The position numbers and the translations under genes were made by a program. This document shows, one piece after another, positions 42,288 through 50,875 of a DNA stretch of 64,000 bases (its first letter is position 1; each line of letters begins with the position of its first letter). This DNA comes from Ferruginibacter sp. (GTDB lineage: Bacteria; Bacteroidota; Bacteroidia; Chitinophagales; Chitinophagaceae). The notes beneath the pieces were generated by a model. The model was not told the DNA's origin. It did not search any database and worked only from the letters and a program-made list of their open reading frames with translations. The stretch covers positions 496,001 to 560,000 of the forward strand of contig JAHBTO010000003.1 of assembly GCA_019638525.1 (NCBI GenBank). Direction: 5' to 3'.

Positions 42288-42674
42288 ATGAAAAAAATCT
42301 ATTTAGGTATATTAGCAATATTGTACATGGCAGTTTCATCAGGTGTGGCCATGGAACTGCATTATTGCATGGGCAATAAGGCTGGTATGGATTTGTACGG
42401 ATCGGCTACAGACAAATGCGGCAAGTGCGGAATGAAAGAAGATAAAACAGGCTGCTGCCATGATGAATTTAAATTTTATAAGCTTAACGATTTTCATAAG
42501 AATGTTGTAAATGAAATAGATTTTTCGGCTAAAGTATTTGCCATCAATAACAATCATTTTGTTTACAATTGGCAATCGCCGGAAAATACCGCTTTAATAT
42601 CCCCTACTAATTACGCTCCACCTGATTATACAGCCCCACCGGCTTGTATATTGAATTGTGTTTTCAGAATTTAG
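42288..42674 (+). CDS. HYC_CC_PP-family protein
   Basis: 128-residue secreted Cys-rich protein from ATG 42288, which begins a signal-peptide-like helix (residues 4-22). It shows the motifs that name the family: HYCMG (25-29), CCHDE (56-60) and APPDYTAPPAC near the end, plus CGKCGMK (44-50). The role is unknown but genes of this family sit near metal-transport genes. Here it directly precedes a metallochaperone-like gene and a HMA-TonB receptor, so metal binding at the envelope is plausible. Confidence 0.85.
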   Translation: MKKIYLGILAILYMAVSSGVAMELHYCMGNKAGMDLYGSATDKCGKCGMKEDKTGCCHDEFKFYKLNDFHKNVVNEIDFSAKVFAINNNHFVYNWQSPENTALISPTNYAPPDYTAPPACILNCVFRI

Positions 42675-42753
42675 AATAAATAACCTTGCTCAATTATTAG
42701 CTATTTTATTGGCTAAACAATACTTATTTATTCAACACAAAAAAATTTATAAA

Positions 42754-43233
42754 ATGAAAACATTATCATTATTCGTTGCTGTTATATTCAGCATTTTATC
42801 ATTCAATACAGCATTTGCTCAGTCATCTAAAACAGAAACTATTAAAGTGTGGGGTAACTGTGGTATGTGCAAATCAACCATTGAAAAGGCTGCCAAAAAA
42901 GCCGGCGCTAAAAAAGCCGATTGGAATGAAGACACTAAAGAGTTAAAAGTTACTTACGCTGTAAATAAAACTTCATCAGAAAAAATACAGCAATCAATTG
43001 CTAACAGCGGTTACGATACACAGGATTTTACAGCCGTACAATCTGCGTATGATAATTTACATAACTGCTGCAAGTACGACCGTAAGGCAGATGCAACCGA
43101 AGCTACTGCGGCAGTTTATGCTTGTCCCATGAAATGCGAAAAAGATAAAACATACGACAAACCCGGAAAGTGTCCTGTTTGTGGAATGGATCTTAAGCAA
43201 AAGAAAGACAACCACGCAGAGAATCACCAGTAA
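42754..43233 (+). CDS. periplasmic HMA-domain metal-binding protein with C-terminal heavy-metal-binding domain
   Basis: 159 residues from ATG 42754; signal peptide to FAQ (about 22). HMA domain with the metal loop GNCGMCKSTIEK (Cys-36, Cys-39), a Cys pair in NLHNCCKYD (105-106) and a C-terminal heavy-metal-binding domain with YACPMKCEKDKTYDKPGKCP and CPVCGMDL. Likely a periplasmic copper (or similar metal) chaperone. The YD-x-L-x-x-CC-x-Y segment recurs in the TonB receptor gene downstream, indicating shared ancestry. Confidence 0.88.
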   Translation: MKTLSLFVAVIFSILSFNTAFAQSSKTETIKVWGNCGMCKSTIEKAAKKAGAKKADWNEDTKELKVTYAVNKTSSEKIQQSIANSGYDTQDFTAVQSAYDNLHNCCKYDRKADATEATAAVYACPMKCEKDKTYDKPGKCPVCGMDLKQKKDNHAENHQ

Positions 43234-43480
43234 TACTTTGTTGATACCATAACCATCAACTACAGTAATTAAATACCTGCGGCTAATAGGCGTAAAAGGT
43301 TTCGTTCCGTTTACTTTGGGATGTAATGTATTTCAGTTAATTAAAAATTTCCGCAGGAAATATTTTAAGTGATGCAGTTGCATTTTGGTTGCAACTGTAT
43401 CACATCATTTGGATGTGGAATTAAGCAGGCCAACAAGAATGTAACAGCTTAATACTGCAACCACAAAAAAATTACAAATC
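43234..43480. other. intergenic region with a long imperfect hairpin
   Basis: Between the HMA gene and the TonB receptor. At 43369-43382 and 43390-43403 a 14-bp stem (one mismatch) with loop TTTTGG is formed; no T-run follows, so it is not a classical terminator. It may be an operator or an RNA element controlling the receptor. Confidence 0.45.
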
Positions 43481-46117
43481 GTGAAACAAGTAAAATATTT
43501 TTGGGTACTTCTCCTGCTAATTGCAGGTAATGTATCAAAATCGCAATCAACAAATTTAACAGTTAATGATACCACCGTTTCATTTACTGTATTTGGCGCC
43601 TGCGAACAATGCAAAACAAGGATTGAGGAAGCTGTGCAGATGAGATCTGTAAAAAATGCTGTTTGGAATGTAGAAACCATGCAGCTTACATTACAATACA
43701 ATCCACAAAAAATATCGCTAAAAAAAATACAGGATAAAATAATTGCTGTAGGCCACGACCTGGAAGACAGGAAAGCTAATGATAAAGTTTATGATGCTTT
43801 ACCAAAATGCTGTCATTATCGTGAACTTGAAAATATAACTGCCCATACAAATCCGGGAGATACTACACTTGAACAGAAAATGAATGCCGTGGTTGATTCA
43901 TCACTGGTAAAAATAAACAGTCAGCCAACAAACGGGCATGGACAGCAAATTAAAGGAATGGTTTTAGAAGAAGACAATAAAGGGAATTTTAAACCATTGC
44001 AAAATGCCAGTATTTTTTGGTTAGGCACTAGCAATGGTGTACAAACAGATAAGAATGGCATCTTTAATATAAAGCCCGATGTAATGAGCCATCGCCTTGT
44101 GGTAAGTTTTGCCGGATATAAAGCTGATACAATTTCTGTTATTTCTAATGATGAATTGAAGATAGTACTGGCTTCAAAAAATGAATTGAAAGAAGTAGTA
44201 GTTGCATCAAGGCGGCGATCAGTGTACAGTAATAACCTTACTGCCATACGCACTATGAATATGACCGGCGCCGAATTGGTGAAAGCAGCTTGTTGTAACC
44301 TTAGCGAAAGTTTTGAAACAAATCCTTCGGTGGATGTTTCTTACAATGATGCTGTTACCGGGTCAAAACAAATTCAGTTATTAGGTTTAAGCGGTAATTA
44401 TACGCAGCTTACGGTTGAAAATTTGCCCGGCCCCAGAGGGCTTGCCACTCCATTAGGGTTAAATTCAATTGCAGGGCCATGGATAGAATCGATTGAATTA
44501 ACCAAAGGCACAGGCTCGGTTGCCAATGGTTACGAAAGTATTGCCGGGCAAATAAATGTAGAACTTAAAAAACCTGAGAACAGCGATAAATTACTGGCAA
44601 ACCTGTATGTAAATGAATTAGGCAAAACCGATCTTAACCTAAACCTGTCGCAAAAAATCAATTCAAAATGGTCGGCTGGTTTTTTATTACACGATAATTT
44701 TATTACCAATAAAAAAATTGATTTTAATAAAGATGGATTCAGAGATCAGCCTACAGGCAATACTTTTAGCATGGTAAACCGCTACAAGTTTGATAACAAT
44801 AAAGGCTTGATGACTCAATTTGGAATAAAAATTTTAACCGATAGGAGAACAAGCGGCGAAATAAATTTTGACCCCGGCAAAGATAAAAACACCACCAACC
44901 TGTACGGCCTTGGTATTGATATTAACCGTTACGAAGCTTTTGCAAAAATTGGTTACCTGTTTCCCGAAAAAAAATATAAAAGCATAGGATTGCAGCTTGC
45001 TGCCATCAGTCACGAGCAGGATTCTTATTTTGGGCTTACCAACTACACCGGCAAGCAAAAAACTTTTTACAGTAACCTCATCTATCAGTCAATCATAAAA
45101 ACTACTGCACATAAATTTAGGGCGGGGCTTAGTTTTGTTTATGATAACTACAATGAAGATTTTAAAGCAACAAAATACAAAAGAACAGAAATTGTGCCGG
45201 GTGTTTTTGGCGAATATACTTTTACGCCAAATGATAAATTTAGCGCTGTAGTTGGCTTGCGTGCCGATAATAACAGCTTGTTTGGATTTTTTGTAACACC
45301 TCGTTTAAACCTGCGCTACGAGCCTGTTAAAGGAACCATCATCAGGGGGAGTGTAGGCCGGGGGCAACGTACAGCAAATATTTTTGCAGAAAACACCAGT
45401 GTGTTTGTTAGTGCACGCCAGGTTGATATCATTGCTTCGGGTACAGGTAAAGCTTATGGCTTAAACCCTGAAGTAGCCTGGAATAAAGGTATCAGCATCG
45501 ATCAAAAATTTAGGTTGTTTAATAATGATGCGTTGTTGGTGGTAGATTTTTTTAGAAATGATTTCAGCAACCAGGTAGTAGTGGATATGGAAAATGCAAG
45601 GTTTGTAAAGTTTTATAACTTAAACGGTAAATCTTTTTCAAACAGCCTGCAGGCAGAGCTAACGCTTGAGCCGGTTGATAAATTTGAAGTGAGGTTGGCA
45701 TACAGGTATTTTGATGTAAAATCAACACTTGATAATAAACTGATGGAACGGCAACTTATTTCAAAAAACCGGGCATTTGTAAATCTTGCTTATGAAGTAA
45801 AAGGTTTTAAATTTGATTATACAGTAACCTATAATGGTAAGAAAAGGATACCTAATACACTGGCAAATATACCGGCATACCGGTTAGCAGGTTATTCGCC
45901 TGACTATGTGTTGATGAATACGCAGGTTTCAAAAACCTTTGGAAAAGATAAAGCTGTGGATGTGTATATTGGTGCCGAAAATCTTACTAATTATTTTCAG
46001 AAAGATGTTATCATAGCTGCCGCACAGCCATTTAGCCAGTATTTTGATGCATCGATGGTTTGGGGGCCTATTAGTGGTAGAATGTTTTATGCAGGGTTGA
46101 GGTTTAAAATTAAATAA
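43481..46117 (+). CDS. TonB-dependent receptor with N-terminal HMA metal-binding domain
   Basis: 878 residues starting at GTG 43481. Order of parts: signal peptide (about 5-22), HMA domain (about 30-105, metal loop GACEQCKTRIEEA, Cys-41 and Cys-44), a CCHYRE motif (110-115), a carboxypeptidase-regulatory-like beta sandwich (about 155-235), TonB plug with AACCNLSESFETNPSVDV (Cys-271, Cys-272) and beta-barrel to the C-terminal Phe-Lys-Ile-Lys. Domain order implies that the HMA domain faces the periplasm before the plug. In such clusters copper or another metal is the likely substrate, but the ligand is not proven. Confidence 0.9.
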   Translation: MKQVKYFWVLLLLIAGNVSKSQSTNLTVNDTTVSFTVFGACEQCKTRIEEAVQMRSVKNAVWNVETMQLTLQYNPQKISLKKIQDKIIAVGHDLEDRKANDKVYDALPKCCHYRELENITAHTNPGDTTLEQKMNAVVDSSLVKINSQPTNGHGQQIKGMVLEEDNKGNFKPLQNASIFWLGTSNGVQTDKNGIFNIKPDVMSHRLVVSFAGYKADTISVISNDELKIVLASKNELKEVVVASRRRSVYSNNLTAIRTMNMTGAELVKAACCNLSESFETNPSVDVSYNDAVTGSKQIQLLGLSGNYTQLTVENLPGPRGLATPLGLNSIAGPWIESIELTKGTGSVANGYESIAGQINVELKKPENSDKLLANLYVNELGKTDLNLNLSQKINSKWSAGFLLHDNFITNKKIDFNKDGFRDQPTGNTFSMVNRYKFDNNKGLMTQFGIKILTDRRTSGEINFDPGKDKNTTNLYGLGIDINRYEAFAKIGYLFPEKKYKSIGLQLAAISHEQDSYFGLTNYTGKQKTFYSNLIYQSIIKTTAHKFRAGLSFVYDNYNEDFKATKYKRTEIVPGVFGEYTFTPNDKFSAVVGLRADNNSLFGFFVTPRLNLRYEPVKGTIIRGSVGRGQRTANIFAENTSVFVSARQVDIIASGTGKAYGLNPEVAWNKGISIDQKFRLFNNDALLVVDFFRNDFSNQVVVDMENARFVKFYNLNGKSFSNSLQAELTLEPVDKFEVRLAYRYFDVKSTLDNKLMERQLISKNRAFVNLAYEVKGFKFDYTVTYNGKKRIPNTLANIPAYRLAGYSPDYVLMNTQVSKTFGKDKAVDVYIGAENLTNYFQKDVIIAAAQPFSQYFDASMVWGPISGRMFYAGLRFKIK

Positions 46118-46180
46118 GTGGTTGATGAAAAAAATATTGCAATTCATATTGTCGTTATTTAAAAAGAAAAATTGCTGTAA

Positions 46181-46660
46181 ATGAAAAAAGCATTTCTTGT
46201 ATTGTTTGTTTTGATGAGCACTTTTGCATGCAAAGCACAATTGAAAATTGGCGATGGGGTACCCGAAATTGCATTGCCCGGTATGGCCGATAGTATCATA
46301 AAACTTTCATCGCTTTCGGGTAAAGTGATATTGGTTGATTTTTGGGCAAGCTGGTGTGCACCCTGCAGGGCTGCCAATCCTTTTGTACAAAAGTTGTATA
46401 AAAAATATGGCAAAGATGGATTTGAAGTATATGCCGTTTCGCTGGATGTAAAAAAAGAAGCATGGATTAAAGCTGTAAAAAAAGATAAACTTACCTATAC
46501 TTTGGTGTATGATAAAGACGGTTGGAGGTCGAAAGTGGCAGAAAGTTATTTTGTAGATCAGTTGCCTACTAACTTTTTATTAAACAGGCAGGGAAAGATA
46601 GTGGCTATAAATATTGAGGGCAAAGAAATGTTTGATATGGTGAAAAAACTGGTTGAATAA
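46181..46660 (+). CDS. TlpA-like thioredoxin-fold lipoprotein
   Basis: 159 residues. Signal peptide ends in lipobox STFAC (Cys-17). Redox site WASWCAPCRAANPF shows the WCxPC TlpA/ResA-type motif, with KKYGKDGFEVYAVSLD downstream and a cis-Pro region DQLPTNFLL. A membrane-anchored disulfide reductase, which could keep cysteines of the neighbouring Cys-rich metal proteins reduced. Convergent with the transporter-like gene 12 bp away. Confidence 0.9.
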   Translation: MKKAFLVLFVLMSTFACKAQLKIGDGVPEIALPGMADSIIKLSSLSGKVILVDFWASWCAPCRAANPFVQKLYKKYGKDGFEVYAVSLDVKKEAWIKAVKKDKLTYTLVYDKDGWRSKVAESYFVDQLPTNFLLNRQGKIVAINIEGKEMFDMVKKLVE

Positions 46661-46672
46661 TTTTCAAGGCTA

Positions 46673-47452
46673 TCATTTACCAGTTTTAAAACGATACGAG
46701 CCACCAACAGCTATGTACCAGCCTGCAGCTTCTTTGCTGATGCCTGTACCAGCCGAAATATCAAATTTCAAATCGGGCTTTGCATACCAGGCCAGGCCTG
46801 CATCAAAGCGGTGCTGTGGTTTTTCATTTTTATATATCGAACCAAAGAGTTCTACATAGCCATACCAATTTTCGTTGAAATCAATGCCGGGTGCAATGGT
46901 ATAGGTATAGGCAGGCGAGATGCTGAAATTTTCCCATTCCATGCCAAGGTTGTAGCCCAATGATATTTTTTTTGAGAGTGTATGTTGTAAAGAAATCTTG
47001 AAATTAGCCCCGTCAACCGAATCGTGTTGGGGAGTTTGAAACCTTCTTATATCATAGTGTGCTATTAGTGTAATAGTAGGTTGCCATTGTTTTTCTTTTA
47101 CAAAATTAAGTTTACCGCCAACCTGTACAGATTGCATACCGGTTTTTCTGTTGCTACTAATATGGTTGTTTTTATGAAGTTTGGTTCCGTAAGTTGTAAT
47201 CAATCTCAGTTCAAAATTGTTGGTAAGCCCGTACCTGGTGAGCAGGGTAGGGTGCTGGTAGGTGATATCTTTTTCCTTTTTGCTGTAAGTATCTGTTTGC
47301 ATTAGAAAGCCCAGTTCAAACTGCATCCATTTTTTAGGCACAGTGTTCGCACTTTCTGTTTGGTCGGGCCTGTCTGTATCTATTTTTTCTACCTGTGCAA
47401 ATACTACGCTGTATATTAGGATGAAAGGTATGACTAATGATAATTTGTTCAT
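46673..47452 (-). CDS. outer-membrane MetA-pathway-of-phenol-degradation-like protein
   Basis: About 259 residues from ATG 47452; signal peptide ends at VFAQ. The mature part begins IDTDRPDQTESANTVPKKWMQFE and alternates hydrophobic/polar in barrel strands, which is the pattern of the MetA_PathPhenol_Deg/transporter family (PF13557-type) in Bacteroidota. The C-terminus ends in YRFKTGK. Actual substrate unknown; the phenol label comes from the family name only. Position next to the metal cluster suggests a linked outer-membrane role, not proven. Confidence 0.75.
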   Translation of the reverse strand: MNKLSLVIPFILIYSVVFAQVEKIDTDRPDQTESANTVPKKWMQFELGFLMQTDTYSKKEKDITYQHPTLLTRYGLTNNFELRLITTYGTKLHKNNHISSNRKTGMQSVQVGGKLNFVKEKQWQPTITLIAHYDIRRFQTPQHDSVDGANFKISLQHTLSKKISLGYNLGMEWENFSISPAYTYTIAPGIDFNENWYGYVELFGSIYKNEKPQHRFDAGLAWYAKPDLKFDISAGTGISKEAAGWYIAVGGSYRFKTGK

Positions 47453-47540
47453 AATTCTAAAATAAAAATTAGACATATCTAAAAATAAAAACAAATGTAA
47501 AACTATTTACCATTGTGCAAAATAATTTTAAGTAAAAGGA

Positions 47541-48539
47541 TTATTTTTTTATACCGGCAATGCCTTTTATCAAAGTTTCCAGGTTTTTTTCTTTAAAGTA
47601 AACCCTACATAGTTCCTGTGCTTTTTCTATAACCTGTTTGATGGTTAATTGGCCAGTACCGGCAATTTTGTATGCCCGGGCAAGCGCTGTTTTTTCATCT
47701 TTTAATGAAGTTTGCAGTAATGCTTCTTTAATCGCTTCTGCCCGTAAGCCGTTATCTTTTAAGCTGCCCAGTTCTGCAATCATCCAACTAAGGGCATAAA
47801 AACGGTTTTTATCTAGTAGTAAAAAAACTTGCTGGTCGCCAGCATCGGGCATTACATTGTATTTAGAGCCTGTTATTTCTTTTGTAAGATATTTTGAAAG
47901 AAATTTTGGCATTGCAGTTTTTGTTTTACTTAACTGTATGCAACCCCTTAATGCCTGCGGATAAATGCTAAGCCAGCGCAGCTTTCTCCTAAATTCGTGT
48001 ACATCGTTTTCAACATCTGTAAAAGTAAAATCCTTTTCGTTTATAAATTCCAGTATTTTATTAATGGCCGAGATGTAAAATTCCTCAATACATTTAATTT
48101 CTTCTTTTTCATCCAGCCAGTTGGCTTTGCTTAGTTTTTTTCTTGTCTTTTTAATTCGTTTACCCTCTTCGCCTAGCCATTTTTTTTCTTTTAATATTTC
48201 GTTCAGGCTTTGAATTTTTTCCCTGCTTTGAGCCTGCATGTATGCAGTAACTTCTTTAGGTATCTTTTTATTAGCAGCAAATTCTTTTGCAAATGCATCA
48301 TAATAATCAATAGCGCCTAATGTATCTTCCAGTAATTTAAAATGGGCTTTCAGTTTTTCAAATTTATTTTTGTTGTGAATACCACTATAAAGTTTTGCCA
48401 ATCCTTCAAGCATAAACAAGGGGGTACGGGCATCGTTCTGGTATAACCACAATGCCGGGTTTTTTTGCCTGGCAGCTTTTGCAAGCAATGTTTCTAACCT
48501 GCTTAAAAAAAACTCAAATCTTAATTGCCCGTTTTTCAT
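47541..48539 (-). CDS. alpha-helical hypothetical protein, CHAD-like features
   Basis: Not firmly recognised. 332 residues, basic and helical, no signal or membrane segment. The pattern of paired Arg/His-rich helices (VHEFRRKLRWLSIYPQALRG at about 190-209; GLAKLYSGIHNKNKFEKLKAHFKLLEDTLG) recalls the CHAD domain, which binds polyphosphate, but the match is a visual judgement. It is the last gene of the minus-strand group whose first two genes are an amidotransferase and an ATP-grasp-like protein, 40 bp after the latter. Confidence 0.6.
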   Translation of the reverse strand: MKNGQLRFEFFLSRLETLLAKAARQKNPALWLYQNDARTPLFMLEGLAKLYSGIHNKNKFEKLKAHFKLLEDTLGAIDYYDAFAKEFAANKKIPKEVTAYMQAQSREKIQSLNEILKEKKWLGEEGKRIKKTRKKLSKANWLDEKEEIKCIEEFYISAINKILEFINEKDFTFTDVENDVHEFRRKLRWLSIYPQALRGCIQLSKTKTAMPKFLSKYLTKEITGSKYNVMPDAGDQQVFLLLDKNRFYALSWMIAELGSLKDNGLRAEAIKEALLQTSLKDEKTALARAYKIAGTGQLTIKQVIEKAQELCRVYFKEKNLETLIKGIAGIKK

Positions 48540-48579
48540 CTGCTGTTTAATTTATTTTGTAAAATTATTTTCTATTAAT

Positions 48580-49773
48580 TTATCCCTTTTCAAAAAAAGC
48601 TACAGAGCCACCAACCCATTCTTTATCCTTATTATAGCGAGTGCCAATCATTTTTCCTTTGCTTAACCTTGCTAGGTTATGTACTGCTATTGGCCTGTTC
48701 CAGCCTTTCTTCCAGAAAAAGAATAAGCGTATTTCGGCTTTAGCAGGCCCGTCGGGTGTTTTAATAACATCGGCATATTTCACTTTTTTTTGTAGTATCC
48801 AGTTTTCTGGGTCTTTTACTGCTTCCAAATCGGCCAGGCTTACATCAATTACCACACCCATGCCGGCAAAAGAAAACAATGGTTTTAAAACATAATTTTC
48901 CAAGTCGGTTGGCATCTGTTTCAACTCGTTTAAAAAATATGTTTGCGGCACGTATTGGTTGTTAATGAAGGGTAAAGTGAATTTGCTAATGCGGTAAAAC
49001 CAGTTGGGGTGTGGTACCCATTCCACATCATAAGGTTTAGTAAGGTCAACCACTTGGCCCAGGCCTTCCTGCTTTTGCAGGTCATCAAATATTAGCCGGT
49101 TATAAATTCTTTTTACGGGTGTTTTAATACCGTTGTTCATATAAAATAATTTGTTGCCTTCGGCAATTAGTTTGGTAAGGCAAACCATTTTTATACCTAA
49201 TAATTGCTCGGTACAATAAAAATCAATTCTTGTTTTTTGTTTTTCAGGAAAAATTTCCAGCAGGATAACATTTTCCGGATTCATATCACCCACAATAATC
49301 TCTTTCAATAAACTTGTATAGCTATCCTTATCATAACCGTTAAGGTAAGCCGAAAAATTAGCGGGCAGGTTAGCATATTCTGCTGTTAATGCCGAATGAA
49401 AAACCTGGAAAGCAAATAGTGTTGGGAACCCCTGCATCTCTATCAACTGCGGTTCATATCCGCCTTTACCATCTTCGCAAATACCAAAATCAAAAACTAA
49501 AAATTCGGGATGTGCAGTTTCGCCGGGTACCTTTACATTTCCAGGTATACCTCTTTCAGTCATTTTATTAAACCTGGCATCTACAAGTACATCAATAATA
49601 TCTTCGCAAGCGCCAAGCATTTTGGCGGTAAAATCAGCAGGTATAAAAACAGGTGTTTCTGCATTGCGAAAATCAAGCGAACCCGGGTGCAACGCTTCTA
49701 TCTTTTGCATGTATGCATCGTATTTCTCTTTGGTAAATGCTGCGTTGAATTGTTCCCTTATATCTTTTATCAT
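48580..49773 (-). CDS. ATP-grasp-like protein of unknown substrate
   Basis: 397 residues from ATG 49773 (MIKDIREQFNAAF). No family name recognised with confidence. The C-terminal half has ENYVLKPLFSFAGMGVVID (about 293-310), where a Lys-Pro followed by a Gly-rich loop resembles the ATP-binding segment of ATP-grasp enzymes, then WILQKKVKYADV and KAEIRLFFFWKKG; GKMIGTRYNKDKEW ends the protein. The N-terminal half has FLVFDFGICEDGKGGYEPQLIEM. This fits a ligase that joins a carboxylate to an amine. The upstream amidotransferase could supply ammonia. Confidence 0.6.
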   Translation of the reverse strand: MIKDIREQFNAAFTKEKYDAYMQKIEALHPGSLDFRNAETPVFIPADFTAKMLGACEDIIDVLVDARFNKMTERGIPGNVKVPGETAHPEFLVFDFGICEDGKGGYEPQLIEMQGFPTLFAFQVFHSALTAEYANLPANFSAYLNGYDKDSYTSLLKEIIVGDMNPENVILLEIFPEKQKTRIDFYCTEQLLGIKMVCLTKLIAEGNKLFYMNNGIKTPVKRIYNRLIFDDLQKQEGLGQVVDLTKPYDVEWVPHPNWFYRISKFTLPFINNQYVPQTYFLNELKQMPTDLENYVLKPLFSFAGMGVVIDVSLADLEAVKDPENWILQKKVKYADVIKTPDGPAKAEIRLFFFWKKGWNRPIAVHNLARLSKGKMIGTRYNKDKEWVGGSVAFFEKG

Positions 49774-49931
49774 AACTAGTGTTTTTACTTTTATTTGTAT
49801 ATAATAAAAATAATCATAAAATTTCATTTTTATGAAAGCAATAGCAAGCAGTGCTCTTTTATCAAACAAAACAGTTTGGTAAAAGCAATTGCTGTTAATC
49901 CATCACAAATACCAGTAAAAACCAGGTATAT

Positions 49932-50783
49932 CTACACTTCTACAGGCTGCATAGCCTCTATAGCATTCATTAAAAAATTGGGAAGTATATGAGAGTAAGT
50001 CCACATTATTTTTTCGGGATCATTTAACTGGTCAATCATGGATTGCCATTTTGCTTCGCCATGATTTTCTATCACAGTTTTTTTCTTTTCTTCGGTTTGA
50101 AGGTGAAGGCTCATACCTATGGCATCGGCTTCGGGATGAAATTGAGTGCCAATCATACTTTCATTAAAACGTATAGCCATAATTGCTCTTTCGTAAGGAA
50201 CATGCGGCCTGTTTTTTTCTATAGCTAATATGGAGGCTCCCATTTGTTGTAGTTTATTATGATTAGGTTCTATAACCTGGTAATCACGGCTGTCAACAGC
50301 ATAAAAAGGATCTTTTAAACCGTTAAAGATTACTTCATCTTTTCCATCATTTAATAAATGCATTGGAAAAATTCCAAACGAAGTGCTTTTTCTTTTATTT
50401 ACTGTGGCAACTCCATAATGCCTGCAAATGAGCTGAAATGAGTGGCAAATGAACAATACGTGTTTTTTTTGAACATGGGCCGGGTTATTGTTCCATTTTT
50501 CAACTTTGTTTAACCAGCCAAAATAGGCATGTTCCCATTCGCTACCCTCACTTTCTAAGGGGCTACCGGGGCCTCCGCTAGATATATAAATATCATAATC
50601 AAGATTGGGTACTTCATTTTTAAGACGTACATCAAATTCATCCCAGGTTAAATCAATGTGATTGTTTTCGCCAAACTGGTTAAGAATTTCCCTGATACAG
50701 CGCATACCCTGGTTGGCCATACCTTCATATAAATCAAGAATTGCGATACGGATAGATTTTTTTTCGGATAAGTTCATATACAA
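49932..50783 (-). CDS. class I glutamine amidotransferase-like protein
   Basis: 283 residues, class I (triad) amidotransferase fold. Nucleophile Cys-113 in FICHSFQLICRHYG, His-216 and Glu-218 in GTQFHPEAD, with oxyanion-loop-like SSGGPGSPLESEGSEWE. The elbow reads CHSFQ instead of the usual C-x-G-x-Q, an odd feature that might tune or weaken glutaminase activity. C-terminal extension of about 55 residues is helical. It is the first gene of the three-gene group; the next gene (ATP-grasp-like) starts 158 bp later. Alternative start at 50777. Confidence 0.82.
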   Translation of the reverse strand: MYMNLSEKKSIRIAILDLYEGMANQGMRCIREILNQFGENNHIDLTWDEFDVRLKNEVPNLDYDIYISSGGPGSPLESEGSEWEHAYFGWLNKVEKWNNNPAHVQKKHVLFICHSFQLICRHYGVATVNKRKSTSFGIFPMHLLNDGKDEVIFNGLKDPFYAVDSRDYQVIEPNHNKLQQMGASILAIEKNRPHVPYERAIMAIRFNESMIGTQFHPEADAIGMSLHLQTEEKKKTVIENHGEAKWQSMIDQLNDPEKIMWTYSHILPNFLMNAIEAMQPVEV

Positions 50784-50875
50784 ACTTAGTAATTTTTTAA
50801 AAATACCTGTTTTACAACTTATGGGCTTTTTATTAACGAATTGTGGATAGTTTATTTACAAATAAATCAGAAAAG

